Origin: Ramlibacter ginsenosidimutans
GTDB lineage: Bacteria; Pseudomonadota; Gammaproteobacteria; Burkholderiales; Burkholderiaceae_C
NCBI RefSeq assembly: GCF_016654015.1
Contig: NZ_JAEPWM010000005.1
Coordinates: forward strand, 62,001 to 126,000
DNA: 64,000 nt
Direction of reading: 5' to 3'
Made by a program: the position numbers and the translations under genes. The notes below the pieces were generated by a model. That model saw only the letters and a list, made by a program, of their open reading frames with translations. It did not search any database and was not told the origin of the DNA. Positions 34,030 through 42,676 of this stretch are shown piece by piece (within the stretch, counting starts at the first letter, position 1; every line of letters begins with the position of its first letter).

Positions 34030-35891
34030 GTGCCGTGCTCGCCGACCTGCAACTGCCTGCAGCGGGCGCATCGCTGCCGGCCCGTGCCGAGGAGTGGCTG
34101 GGCCACTTCATCGAAGCACCTGCGGCCGCCCTGGTGGTCGGCGAGGTCGCCGTGCTGCTGGCGGGCGTGATCGCGCGCTTCGCATTCAACAGCCCGATTC
34201 CGTGGGCGGACGAACTCGCCTCCATCCTGTTCCTGTGGCTCGCCTGCCTCGGCGCCGCGGTGGCATTGCGGCGCGGCACGCACATGCGCACGACGGCGCT
34301 GGTCTCGCGCTTCAGTCCGCGCGTGCAGGCCTGGGCCGAAGTGCTGGCGATCGCGCTGCCTTGTCTCTGGCTGGTGCTGCTGATCGTCCCCATGGCGGAC
34401 TACGCGCGCGACGAATGGGTCGTGCAGACGCCGGCGCTCAACTGGCCGAATACCGTGCGTGCCGCCGCTGTGCCGGTCGGCAGTGCGCTGATGGCTGCGA
34501 TCGCCCTGTTGCGACTCGCGCGCCGCAGCATCGCCGACGTAGCCGGCGTCGCGCTCGCCATCGCCGCGATGGCCGGCGTGATGTACGTCGGCTCCGACTG
34601 GCTGCAATCCATCGGCAACTGGAACCTGTTCATCTTCTTCGCGCTGCTGCTCGGGGTGAGCGTGCTGGCGGGCGTTCCCATCGCTTTCTGCTTCGGCATG
34701 GCCACCGTCGCCTTCCTGCTGACGACCACCAGCACGCCGCTGTCCGTGGTGAGCGGCCGCATCGACGAAGGCATGAGCTCGCTGATCCTGCTGGCGGTGC
34801 CGCTGTTCATCCTGCTCGGTCACCTGGTGGAGATGACGGGGATGGCCAAGGCGATGGTGGACTTCCTCGCCTCGCTCCTGGGGCACGTGCGCGGCGGCCT
34901 GAACTTCGTGCTGCTCGGCGCGATGCTGCTGGTGTCGGGCATTTCGGGAGCCAAGACCGCGGACATGGCCGCTGTCGCCCCCGTGCTGCTGCCGGAGATG
35001 AAGAAGCGCGGCAACCACGAAGGCGAACTGATCTCGCTGCTGGCGGCATCGGGCGCGATGGCGGAAACGATCCCGCCGTCCCTGGTCCTCATCACCATCG
35101 GTTCGGTGGCGGGCCTGTCGATCAGCGCGCTGTTCACGGGTGGCATCCTGCCTGGGGTGGTGCTCGCGGTACTCCTCGCCGTGCTGGCTCGCTTTCGCAG
35201 CGCAGAGGTGGTGCAAGGGCTCAAGCGCGCGCCGATGTCGGTCGTGGCGCGCACGTTCCTCGTGGCGTTCCCCGCGCTGCTGCTGCCGGTGGTGATCCGC
35301 TCCGCCGTGGTCGAGGGCGTGGCCACCGCCACAGAGGTGTCCACCATAGGCATCGCGTATGCGGTGCTCGCCGGCCTGTTCGTGTACCGCCGCTTCGACT
35401 GGCGGCGGGTGTACCCGATGCTGGTGGACACCGCCGCACTCTCCGGCGCGATCCTGTTCATCATCGGCACGGCGACGGGCATGTCCTGGGCGCTGACGCA
35501 GTCCGGTTTCTCGCACAGCCTCGCGCAGCTCATGACCAGCGTGCCCGGTGGCAAGTACGGCTTCCTGATGATCTCCATCGCCGCGTTCGTGGTGCTGGGC
35601 AGCGTGCTGGAAGGGATCCCCGCCATGGTGCTGTTCGCGCCGCTTCTGTTCCCCGTGGCCCGTGCCGTCGGCGTGCACGAGGTGCACTACGCCATGGTCG
35701 TCATCCTGGCAATGGGCATCGGCCTGTTCGCCCCTCCCTTCGGCCTCGGCTACTACGCCGCCTGCACCATCGGCCGCGTGCATCCCGACCAGGCGATGCG
35801 CCGCATCTGGCCCTACCTCGGCGCGCTGCTCGCCGGCCTCCTCATCGTTGCCTTCGTGCCCTGGTTCTCCACCGGGCTGCTGGCCAGGTGA
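34026..35891 (+). CDS. dctQM: Fused TRAP transporter permease (DctQ-DctM)
   Basis: A 621-residue membrane protein joining both permease subunits. Residues 1-190 are DctQ-like (NSPIPWADELASILFLWLACLGA), and about 200-620 are DctM-like (VPIAFCFGMATVAFLL, GISGAKTADMAAVAP, AETIPPSLVLITIGS, FAPPFGLGYYAACTIG). Start GTG 34026 overlaps the receptor stop (GTGA); GTG 34035 is an alternative. Fusions of this kind are known among TRAP systems; the other TRAP operon in this window keeps the subunits separate, so the two are not recent duplicates. Confidence 0.92.
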   Translation: MSAVLADLQLPAAGASLPARAEEWLGHFIEAPAAALVVGEVAVLLAGVIARFAFNSPIPWADELASILFLWLACLGAAVALRRGTHMRTTALVSRFSPRVQAWAEVLAIALPCLWLVLLIVPMADYARDEWVVQTPALNWPNTVRAAAVPVGSALMAAIALLRLARRSIADVAGVALAIAAMAGVMYVGSDWLQSIGNWNLFIFFALLLGVSVLAGVPIAFCFGMATVAFLLTTTSTPLSVVSGRIDEGMSSLILLAVPLFILLGHLVEMTGMAKAMVDFLASLLGHVRGGLNFVLLGAMLLVSGISGAKTADMAAVAPVLLPEMKKRGNHEGELISLLAASGAMAETIPPSLVLITIGSVAGLSISALFTGGILPGVVLAVLLAVLARFRSAEVVQGLKRAPMSVVARTFLVAFPALLLPVVIRSAVVEGVATATEVSTIGIAYAVLAGLFVYRRFDWRRVYPMLVDTAALSGAILFIIGTATGMSWALTQSGFSHSLAQLMTSVPGGKYGFLMISIAAFVVLGSVLEGIPAMVLFAPLLFPVARAVGVHEVHYAMVVILAMGIGLFAPPFGLGYYAACTIGRVHPDQAMRRIWPYLGALLAGLLIVAFVPWFSTGLLAR

Positions 35892-35915
35892 ATCCCTTCT
35901 TCAACCAGGAACGAC

Positions 35916-36758
35916 ATGTCTGATCTGAACACGTTGCGCGAGCGGGCCTACCGCATCCGCCGCTACGCCCTGCGCATGGGCGAGGTGCAGGGCCAGGGCT
36001 ACATCGGCCAGGCGCTCGGCTGGTCCGACGTGCTGGCGGTTGCCTACGGCCACGCGCTGGCCTACCGCGCCGCGGAGCCCGAGTGGGAAGGCCGCGACCG
36101 TTTCCTGCTCTCGCACGGCCACTACGCGATCGCCTTCTACGCCGCGCTGCTCGAAGCCGGGATCATCCCGGAAAGCGAACTGGAAACCTACGGCAGCGAC
36201 GACAGTCGCCTGCCCATGTCCGGCATGGCGACGTACACGCCGGGAATGGAGATTTCCGGCGGCTCGCTGGGGCAGGGCCTGGCGATCGGCGTCGGCATGG
36301 CGCTGGGCCTGCGTCAGAAAAGGAACCCGGCCTTCGTCTACAACTCGATGTCGGACGGAGAACTGGACGAAGGCTCCACGTGGGAAGCGGCGATGGGTGC
36401 CGCGCACCATCGGCTCTCCAACCTGATCTGCCTGGTCGACATCAACAACCAGCAGGCCGACGGCCCGTCCGGCAAGGTCCTGGGCTTCGAGCCGCTCGCG
36501 GACAAGTGGGCCGCGTTCGGCTGGCACGTGCAGCGTGTGGACGGCAACGACCTGGCCGCGGTGCGCGACGCGTTCGATGCCGCGCGCTCGCTGCGCGACG
36601 CCAAGCCGCGCGTGATCCTCTTCGACACGCTCATGGGCAAGGGCGTGCCCTTCCTGGAGCAACGCGAGAAGAACCATTTCATCCGCGTCGATCCGCCGGA
36701 GTGGGAGGAAGCCCTCCGCGTGCTCGATGCGTCGCAGTCCGAAGGAGCCCTGGCATGA
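35916..36758 (+). CDS. Transketolase, N-terminal (TPP-binding) subunit
   Basis: A 280-residue protein covering only the pyrophosphate domain of transketolase. It has LLSHGHYAIAFYAALLEAG (the catalytic-region His), EISGGSLGQGLAIGVGMALG, and the metal/TPP motif SDGELDEGSTWEAAMGAA...DINNQQ, with Ser in place of the first Gly of GDG. Split transketolases occur in sulfo-sugar, apiose and other specialised sugar pathways. It overlaps the next gene by 4 bp (ATGA), which ensures equal amounts of the two subunits. Confidence 0.92.
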   Translation: MSDLNTLRERAYRIRRYALRMGEVQGQGYIGQALGWSDVLAVAYGHALAYRAAEPEWEGRDRFLLSHGHYAIAFYAALLEAGIIPESELETYGSDDSRLPMSGMATYTPGMEISGGSLGQGLAIGVGMALGLRQKRNPAFVYNSMSDGELDEGSTWEAAMGAAHHRLSNLICLVDINNQQADGPSGKVLGFEPLADKWAAFGWHVQRVDGNDLAAVRDAFDAARSLRDAKPRVILFDTLMGKGVPFLEQREKNHFIRVDPPEWEEALRVLDASQSEGALA

Positions 36759-37762
36759 ACACCGCCGTGGCAGCAAAGAAGCCCCGCCTCACCACCTCGG
36801 CGATGATCGCCTCGATCGCCGCCGAAGGGCAGCGCGTGAAGGCCGCGCCGTTCGGCAAGGCCCTGGTCGAACTTGCGCGCACGCGGCCCGAGATCGTCGG
36901 CCTCACCGCGGACCTGGCCAAGTACACGGACCTGCACCTGTTCGCGCAGGAGTACCCCGAGCGCTTCTTCCAGATGGGGATGGCCGAACAGCTGCTGATG
37001 GCCGCGGCCGGCGGGCTGGCGAAGGAAGGGCTCGTGCCGTTCGCCACCACGTACGCCGTGTTCGGCACGCGCCGTGCCTACGACTTCATCCACCAGGTGA
37101 TCGCCGAGGAGAACCTGAGCGTGAAGATGTGCTGCGCGCTGCCCGGCCTCACCACCGGCTACGGTCCCAGCCACCAGGCGACCGAGGACATCGCGATGAT
37201 GCGCGGCATCCCCGGGCTGACGATCGTCGACCCCTGCGATGCGCTGGACATCGAGCAGGCCGTGCCGCAGATCGCCGCCCACAAGGGGCCGGTGTACATG
37301 CGGCTGCTGCGCGGCAACGTGCCGCTCGTGCTGGACGAGTACGACTACCGATTCGAGCTTGGCAAGGCGAAGAAGCTGCGCGACGGCAACGACGTGCTCG
37401 TGATCTCCAGTGGCTTCATGACGATGCGCGCGCTGGAGGTCGCAAAGGATCTCGCCGCCGACAACATCGGCGTCGCCGTACTGCATTGCCCCACCATCAA
37501 GCCGCTGGATGAAGCGGCGATCGTGGAGGCGGTGCGCTACAAACATCGCCTGGTCGTCGTCGCCGAGAACCACTCCGTCGTCGGTGGCTTGGGCGAGGCG
37601 GTGGCCAGCACGCTGTTGCGCCATCGTGTACAGCCTGCCCGGTTCGAGCTCGCAGGCCTGCCGGACGCATTCCTGGATGCCGGTGCCTTGCCGACCCTGC
37701 ACGATCGCTATGGCATCAGCCGGGAGTCCTTGGGAGCACGCGTTCGGCGCTGGCTGGGTTGA
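36755..37762 (+). CDS. Transketolase, C-terminal (pyrimidine-binding) subunit
   Basis: This 335-residue protein holds the Pyr and C-terminal domains. It has GLTADLAKYTDLHLFAQEYP, FFQMGMAEQLLMAAAGGLAKEG (the Glu that activates the TPP pyrimidine), TTGYGPSHQATEDIAMMR and VAENHSVVGGLGEAV. It completes a two-subunit enzyme moving a two-carbon unit between ketose-like donors and aldehydes. No kinase gene is nearby, so the substrate may be unphosphorylated or phosphorylated elsewhere. It is the last gene of the operon, with a hairpin terminator 24 bp later. Confidence 0.92.
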   Translation: MNTAVAAKKPRLTTSAMIASIAAEGQRVKAAPFGKALVELARTRPEIVGLTADLAKYTDLHLFAQEYPERFFQMGMAEQLLMAAAGGLAKEGLVPFATTYAVFGTRRAYDFIHQVIAEENLSVKMCCALPGLTTGYGPSHQATEDIAMMRGIPGLTIVDPCDALDIEQAVPQIAAHKGPVYMRLLRGNVPLVLDEYDYRFELGKAKKLRDGNDVLVISSGFMTMRALEVAKDLAADNIGVAVLHCPTIKPLDEAAIVEAVRYKHRLVVVAENHSVVGGLGEAVASTLLRHRVQPARFELAGLPDAFLDAGALPTLHDRYGISRESLGARVRRWLG

Positions 37763-37786
37763 GCCGAGCGGGGGTTCCCAGGCGAA

Positions 37787-37808
37787 GCCCCGCATCTGCG
37801 GGGCCTTT
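37787..37808 (+). terminator. Rho-independent-type terminator after the transketolase operon
   Basis: GCCCCGC-ATCT-GCGGGGC forms a perfect 7-bp stem with a four-base loop, followed by CTTT. It lies 24 bp behind the last stop codon. The T-tract is short, as is common in high-GC genomes. Confidence 0.7.
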
Positions 37809-38009
37809 GTCGCGTGTGTCCCACGCGTGTCGACGGCGCCATTTCTGCCGATAAGACACGCGGCCCATACGGCCGCCCCGTGCTTTCCAACTCATTGAGG
37901 CCTCGTATGCCGGGTGTCCTGCATTGGAGCAGTGGTCCAGCTTCGATGGCTGCAATGGGCCGGAAGCAGCCGAAGGACCGTTCAAGGCCACTAATCTTCA
38001 AGGTCAAGT

Positions 38010-38975
38010 TCACACGATCTGCAGCACTACCTTGCCGCGCACGTGACGGCTAAGCACCAGGTCGAGCGCGCGCTGCGCCTCGTCGAACGGGACGATCTCG
38101 TGAATGACCAGGCGCAGGGCACCAGTATCGAACCGCTGGCTCACGTCGGCCAGCCGCGCGCGGTTGCCGCGCACGACGTAGTCCGAAATGATTTCCACGC
38201 CAGGTCGCTGCACCGATATCGCTCCCGGCAGGTCGACCATCTTTCCGCCGTCCTTGAGCGCCGCCACATAGTCGTTCGCCGCCTTGCCCGCCACGCAGTT
38301 GAGGGCCTTGTCGACCCCGCCCGGATACTGGTCACGGATGGCCTTGGTCACGTCGCCGGTGGCGTCGTAGTCGATCACTGCGGCGGCGCCGAGGCCGGCC
38401 ACGAAGTCATGGTTGCGGCGGCTGGCAGCGGCCACCACTTGGGCGCCGAGACCAGAAGCGAGCTGGACGGCGATGTGGCCAACGCCGCCGGCGGCCGCGT
38501 TGATCAGCACCACATCGCCCCGGCTCACGCGCAGGACGTCGATCAGGGTTTCATGGGCGGTCAGGCCGACGATAGGCACGCCGCCCGCCTCGATCGGCGT
38601 GAGCGACGCCGGGATCGGCGCAACATAGGTCTCCGGTACCAGCATGAACTCGGCCCAGGCGCCGTTGTCGTGCAAGGGATAGCTGTAGGCGTAGACCTGC
38701 TGGTTTTCGGAGAAATCGGTGACCGCGGCGCCGACCGCGGCGACCCTGCCCGCACCGGCCAGGCCGAGGATCAGCGGAAACGGCCGCTGCATGTCCCATT
38801 CGCCGGTGCGCACCAGTTCGTCCCAATCGCCGACTTCGGCGCTACGCATCTGCACCAGGACGTCGTGCGGACCCGGTGTCGGAACCGGCAGGTTGTCCAT
38901 CAGCACCATCTCTTCGCCATAGGCTCTGATGGCCCAGCCACGCATGGTGGCTGGAGAACTTGTGGTGTCGCTCAT
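38010..38975 (-). CDS. NADP-dependent MDR-superfamily oxidoreductase (quinone-reductase-like)
   Basis: A 321-residue zinc-free medium-chain dehydrogenase. It has MRGWAIRAYGEEMVLMDNLP, FPLILGLAGAGRVAAVGAAV, and the cofactor motif INAAAGGVGHIAVQLASGLGA; the basic SRRNHDF stretch suggests NADPH preference. No zinc-ligand Cys residues are present. It likely reduces quinones or enones. GAGGAAAG precedes ATG 38975. The stop of a small upstream frame overlaps the start as ATGA. It is not clearly linked to the neighbouring regulator gene. Confidence 0.9.
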   Translation of the reverse strand: MSDTTSSPATMRGWAIRAYGEEMVLMDNLPVPTPGPHDVLVQMRSAEVGDWDELVRTGEWDMQRPFPLILGLAGAGRVAAVGAAVTDFSENQQVYAYSYPLHDNGAWAEFMLVPETYVAPIPASLTPIEAGGVPIVGLTAHETLIDVLRVSRGDVVLINAAAGGVGHIAVQLASGLGAQVVAAASRRNHDFVAGLGAAAVIDYDATGDVTKAIRDQYPGGVDKALNCVAGKAANDYVAALKDGGKMVDLPGAISVQRPGVEIISDYVVRGNRARLADVSQRFDTGALRLVIHEIVPFDEAQRALDLVLSRHVRGKVVLQIV

Positions 38976-39268
38976 GGCTTTCCTCGTGTGATGGCGCTGT
39001 TGCGCGGGTGGTCGGTATCTGACACCCAGGAGGGCATGACAAATCCCCGTAGGAGCAAGACCAAGCCGGATCCAGCAGTTTTGGGCAAAAGCACGGCAAT
39101 CCCGGTCATCACGAAGACGACCAGGTTGTTGACGATCAGCTGGGGCCGTTCAATCCGGCGCTGGACAGCAGGCTGCATGGCTGCGATCCGCTTGGCCAGG
39201 AAGGTGACAGACAGGGCCGCTTCCGGCCATAGCTGCCATCCGCGAACGAGATGACGTGCGCTCAACAC
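38972..39268 (-). pseudogene. Possible small membrane-protein fragment
   Basis: A 98-codon frame ends in a 4-bp overlap with the MDR start. One segment is clearly hydrophobic: IVNNLVVFVMTGIAVLLPKT followed by AGSGLVLLLRG. The segment resembles the opening helices of an O-antigen-ligase-like protein, but the frame ends soon after in a polar tail. It could be a truncated gene or chance. The region from 39269 to 39405 beyond it shows only a stem-loop (39287-39305). Confidence 0.3.
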
Positions 39269-39286
39269 TCCGTGTGGGTCATCGCT

Positions 39287-39305
39287 CAGCCCGCATGTCG
39301 GGCTG
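39287..39305. terminator. Stem-loop downstream of the GntR gene
   Basis: CAGCCCG-CATGT-CGGGCTG forms a 7-bp stem with a five-base loop about 100 bp after the GntR stop (minus strand). There is no T-tract on either side, so the terminator role is uncertain. Confidence 0.35.
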
Positions 39306-39405
39306 CGTGTCCGCGATGCGATCTCGGGCTGGCTCGTACGCGTAGCACACAGTCCGACTGCGCCTGGCCTGACACGCTTCCACGCCCCGGCGCAGGCGCG
39401 TCCTT

Positions 39406-40299
39406 CTACCGCCCAGGCTCCTGCCGCTTCTGCCTTTTCCCGACGCTCGTGCGGCCCTGGCCAGTTCGAGGCGGGGCGGCAGCGCGGAGTGCGTGAGCCC
39501 CCAGGCCAAGGTCATGCACGATCTGCCCGGCGCCCAGCGTGTCCACCTTTTCTCCTGGAATGTCCATCAGGATCCGGCTGCGCTCCGGCGTGAGAAGGGC
39601 GGTCAGGTGCTCCACGGGCCGCGCCTCCACGTCGTGCATCAGCCGCACCAGCTTCAGCAGCGGGGCGCCGACTTCGACGTTCAGGAGTCCGGCGACGTCC
39701 GGAGACGCCGCCTGCGCGGTGATCTCCTGCACGACCCTGCCGAATTGCACACCCTCGTCCTGGAGAAGCTCGTAGAGCGCCCGTTTTCTCAGGCGAGCCG
39801 CGGTGACCCGTTTGCCGACGAAGTCGGGAACCCATGCTTCGGTGATCATGAGCGGTACGCCCGCGACACTGCGCAGGCGCCAGGCGTGCAGGGCCGGTTC
39901 GCCCGGCGCGATCTGCAGGACCGCGGCAATGTCCGGCGTCGGTGCGGCGCGCCCGACCTGCAGCACATGCACCTGCGTGTCGCTGGCCACCTGGCGCAGC
40001 GAATCGATGAAGCTCAGGCTGGGCGTCACGCGCGCCTTGTGGGGGCTCGCCTTGACGAAAGTTCCCAGGCCATGCCGGCGTTCGACCAGCCCGAGTGCAA
40101 CGAGGTCCGCCAGCGCCCGGCGGACCGTGATGCGCGACACGCCGAAGCGGTCGCCAAGGGCTTCCTCCTTCGGCAGCGCGCCCGAGGCGGAATACACCCC
40201 CCGCTCGATCTCGTCGCGCAGGACGATGAACAGTTGCCGGTGGAGGGCCGTGCCGGTGGCGCGTTGTGCGGGAGAGGCTGCGGCAAAGGGTGGATTCAT
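39406..40299 (-). CDS. GntR-family regulator (HutC/UTRA subfamily)
   Basis: A 297-residue regulator. The winged helix spans residues 20-80 (EIERGVYSASGALPKEEALGDRFGVSRITVRRALADL, read in two parts) and is followed by RRHGLGTFV. The UTRA ligand domain has ALHAWRLRSVAGVPLMITEAWVP and LYELLQDEGVQFGRVVQEI. The C-terminal about 35 residues (RAAAPPRTGQGRTSVGKRQK) are a basic extension beyond the domain. It is divergent from the lyase/hydratase operon, with a candidate operator over that operon's promoter. A small organic acid is the probable effector. Confidence 0.9.
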   Translation of the reverse strand: MNPPFAAASPAQRATGTALHRQLFIVLRDEIERGVYSASGALPKEEALGDRFGVSRITVRRALADLVALGLVERRHGLGTFVKASPHKARVTPSLSFIDSLRQVASDTQVHVLQVGRAAPTPDIAAVLQIAPGEPALHAWRLRSVAGVPLMITEAWVPDFVGKRVTAARLRKRALYELLQDEGVQFGRVVQEITAQAASPDVAGLLNVEVGAPLLKLVRLMHDVEARPVEHLTALLTPERSRILMDIPGEKVDTLGAGQIVHDLGLGAHALRAAAPPRTGQGRTSVGKRQKRQEPGR

Positions 40300-40356
40300 G
40301 TGCGTTCCGGAGCGCGGACTGGCTTGCTGGGCTGTTGGAGGGAGAGGTTAACCCGC

Positions 40357-40394
40357 TTGACACGTCCGCCGGTTGTATTGAGGATATAACAACC
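40357..40394 (+). promoter_or_regulatory. Promoter with overlapping GntR-type operator
   Basis: TTGACA (40357-40362), 17 bp, then GAGGAT (40380-40385) form a plausible sigma-70 promoter with a strong -35 and weak -10. An inverted repeat GGTTGT (40371-40376) / ACAACC (40389-40394), with inner TAT/ATA bases, straddles the -10 region. Its TTGTAT...ATAACAA core resembles HutC-type operators, so the divergent GntR protein probably represses here. Confidence 0.6.
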
Positions 40395-40410
40395 AAACGA
40401 CGAGGTCCTC

Positions 40411-41277
40411 ATGAGTCTACGCACTTCCCTGCGCCAGCAGCTCGCCACCGGCCGCATGCTGGTCGCCCCCGGCGCCTACGACGCGATCGGCGCCCGCATG
40501 ATCGAACAGGCGGGCTTCTCCGCCGTGTACATGACGGGGGCAGGGACCTCCGCCGCCCGCGGGTTCCCGGATTTCGGCCTGCTGACCATGAGCGAGATGG
40601 TCGAGAACGCCGCGGTCATGGCGCGTTCGGTCGACATTCCGCTGATCGCCGACGCGGACACCGGCTACGGCAACGAGCTGAACGTCACGCGCACTGTTCG
40701 CGAATACGAAGCCCGCGGCGTCGCCGCCCTGCACATCGAGGACCAGGTGTCCCCCAAGCGCTGCGGCCATCTCGATGGGAAGGTCGTGATCCCGCGCGCC
40801 GAATTCGTCTCCAAGATCCGGGCTGCCGTCGAGGCGCGCCGCACGCCGGAATTCACGATCATCGCCCGCACCGACGCCCGCGCCACGTCCGACCTGGACG
40901 AAGCGGTGTGGCGCGCGAACGCTGCACTCGAGGCCGGCGCCGACATCGCTTTCGTCGAGGCGGTGCAGACCACCGAAGAAATGGCGGCCGTGCCGAAGCG
41001 CGTGCACGGCCCCTGCCTGCTCAACGTCGTGCCGGGCGGCAAGACGCCGGTGCCCCGCATGCGGGACGCCGAGGAAATGGGTTACAAGCTCGTGATCGTC
41101 CCGGGACTGATGCTGGTCGCCACCTTGCAGGCGGGCGACGCTGCGTTGAAGCAGTTGCGCGAGACCGGTGTGCCGCCGGCGGCGGGCGCGAGCGTCGGCG
41201 AGGTGTTCCGCCGGTTCGGCGCGGACGAATGGAACGACCTGCGCACGCGCTTCAACGCCGGTGAGCCGGGGCGCTGA
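40411..41277 (+). CDS. Isocitrate lyase/PEP mutase family lyase (2,3-dimethylmalate or 2-methylisocitrate lyase-like)
   Basis: A 288-residue TIM-barrel enzyme. It has DADTGYGNELNVTRTVREYE (metal-binding Asp pair), the catalytic loop SPKRCGHLDGKVVIP with Cys118, and FTIIARTDAR. KRCGH is found in 2-methylisocitrate and 2,3-dimethylmalate lyases, in contrast to KKCGH of isocitrate lyase. Products would be pyruvate plus a carboxylic acid. The adjacent two-subunit aconitase-family hydratase mirrors the Eubacterium barkeri dimethylmaleate hydratase/dimethylmalate lyase pair, which favours a dimethylmalate-like substrate. It is the first gene after the GntR operator. Confidence 0.85.
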   Translation: MSLRTSLRQQLATGRMLVAPGAYDAIGARMIEQAGFSAVYMTGAGTSAARGFPDFGLLTMSEMVENAAVMARSVDIPLIADADTGYGNELNVTRTVREYEARGVAALHIEDQVSPKRCGHLDGKVVIPRAEFVSKIRAAVEARRTPEFTIIARTDARATSDLDEAVWRANAALEAGADIAFVEAVQTTEEMAAVPKRVHGPCLLNVVPGGKTPVPRMRDAEEMGYKLVIVPGLMLVATLQAGDAALKQLRETGVPPAAGASVGEVFRRFGADEWNDLRTRFNAGEPGR

Positions 41278-41278
41278 G

Positions 41279-42676
41279 ATGGCGGCCCGCGCACTCTTCG
41301 ACAAGCTGTGGGACGCCCATGTCGTGCAGGACCTCGGCGATGGCTGGGCGCTGCTGCACATCGACCGCCACCTGATGCACGACCTGGGTGGCGGGCCCGC
41401 CTTTGCGGAACTCGCAAGGCGTGGCCTGAATCTGCACGACCCGGAGCTCACCTTCGCCACCGCCGACCATGCGGTCTCCAGCAAGCCGGGTCGCACCGCG
41501 TCGACTTTTCCGCTGGGTGGGCGTCTCCACGCCGCTCTCCGGGATGGGGCCCGCGCCTCCGGGGTGCGGTTCTTCGATCTCGGCACGGCGGGGCAGGGCA
41601 TCGTCCACGTCATGGGGCCGGAACTCGGCATCGTGCTGCCCGGGCTGTCGGTCGTCTGCACCGACAGCCATACCTGCACGAACGGCGGACTGGGCGCGCT
41701 CGCGTTCGGCATCGGTTCCTCGGAAAGCGTGCATGTGCTCGCCACGCAGACGCTGCGCCAGCAGAAGCCCCGGCGCATGCGGATCCGCTGTGAAGGGCGG
41801 CTGGGCGCCGGCGTGACGGCCAAGGACCTGGCCTTGCACATCATCGGCCGCCTGGGGGCGGCCGCCGGCGTGGGCCATGCGATCGAGTTCGCGGGGCCCG
41901 CCGTGGAGGCGCTGGAAGTGGAGGCGCGCCTCACCCTGTGCAACCTGGCGGTGGAGCTCGGTGCGCGCTTCGGTCTGGTCGCACCCGACGAAAGCACCAT
42001 CGCCTGGGTCCGCGGCAAGCCGTGGGCGCCGGAAGGCGCCGCCTTCGAGGCAGCAGCGAGGGACTGGCGCACCCTGGCCAGCGACGCCGACGCAGTGTTC
42101 GACCGCGAGGTGAGCATCGACGCCGCGCAGGTGCGTCCCACCGTGACCTGGGGGACCAGTCCCGAGCACGCCATTGCGATCGATGCATGCATCCCTGAGC
42201 CCGCCAGCCTGGGAGCGCGTGCCGAAGAAGGCGCGGCCGCACTCGCGTACATGGGGCTGCAGCCCAATGCGCCCATCGCCGGGACGCCGATCGACTGGGT
42301 CTTCATCGGCTCTTGCGCCAACTCGCGTCTGTCCGACCTGCGTGCGGCCGCTGCCGTGGTGGGCAGCCGCAAGGTCGCGCCCGGGGTCAATGCCTGGGTC
42401 GTGCCGGGTTCCGAGATCGTCAAGCGAGAGGCCGAGGCGGAAGGTCTGCATCGGCTCTTCATCGAAGCCGGCTTCCAGTGGCGCGAGCCTGGCTGCAGCA
42501 TGTGCGTGGCCGCGAACGGCGAGCAGGTGCCTCCTGGCCAGCGCTCCGTTTCCACGTCCAACCGCAACTTCGTCGGCCGGCAGGGGCCCGGCGCGCGGAC
42601 GCACCTGGCGAGCCCCGCCGTCGCCGCGGCGGCGGCCATCGCCGGCTGCATCACTGATCCGAGGAACCTTGCATGA
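41279..42676 (+). CDS. Aconitase/isopropylmalate-dehydratase family hydratase, large subunit
   Basis: A 465-residue protein with the [4Fe-4S] ligand motifs of the family: VVCTDSHTCTNGGLG (about 130), GSCANSRLSDLR (about 345) and PGCSMCVAANGE (about 405). HAVSSKPGRTAS stands where LeuC has its own N-terminal substrate loop (DHxxP type), so specificity differs from LeuC. It adds or removes water on a citrate-like di- or tricarboxylate. ATG 41279 lies 1 bp after the lyase stop, and it overlaps the small subunit gene by 4 bp. Confidence 0.9.
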   Translation: MAARALFDKLWDAHVVQDLGDGWALLHIDRHLMHDLGGGPAFAELARRGLNLHDPELTFATADHAVSSKPGRTASTFPLGGRLHAALRDGARASGVRFFDLGTAGQGIVHVMGPELGIVLPGLSVVCTDSHTCTNGGLGALAFGIGSSESVHVLATQTLRQQKPRRMRIRCEGRLGAGVTAKDLALHIIGRLGAAAGVGHAIEFAGPAVEALEVEARLTLCNLAVELGARFGLVAPDESTIAWVRGKPWAPEGAAFEAAARDWRTLASDADAVFDREVSIDAAQVRPTVTWGTSPEHAIAIDACIPEPASLGARAEEGAAALAYMGLQPNAPIAGTPIDWVFIGSCANSRLSDLRAAAAVVGSRKVAPGVNAWVVPGSEIVKREAEAEGLHRLFIEAGFQWREPGCSMCVAANGEQVPPGQRSVSTSNRNFVGRQGPGARTHLASPAVAAAAAIAGCITDPRNLA

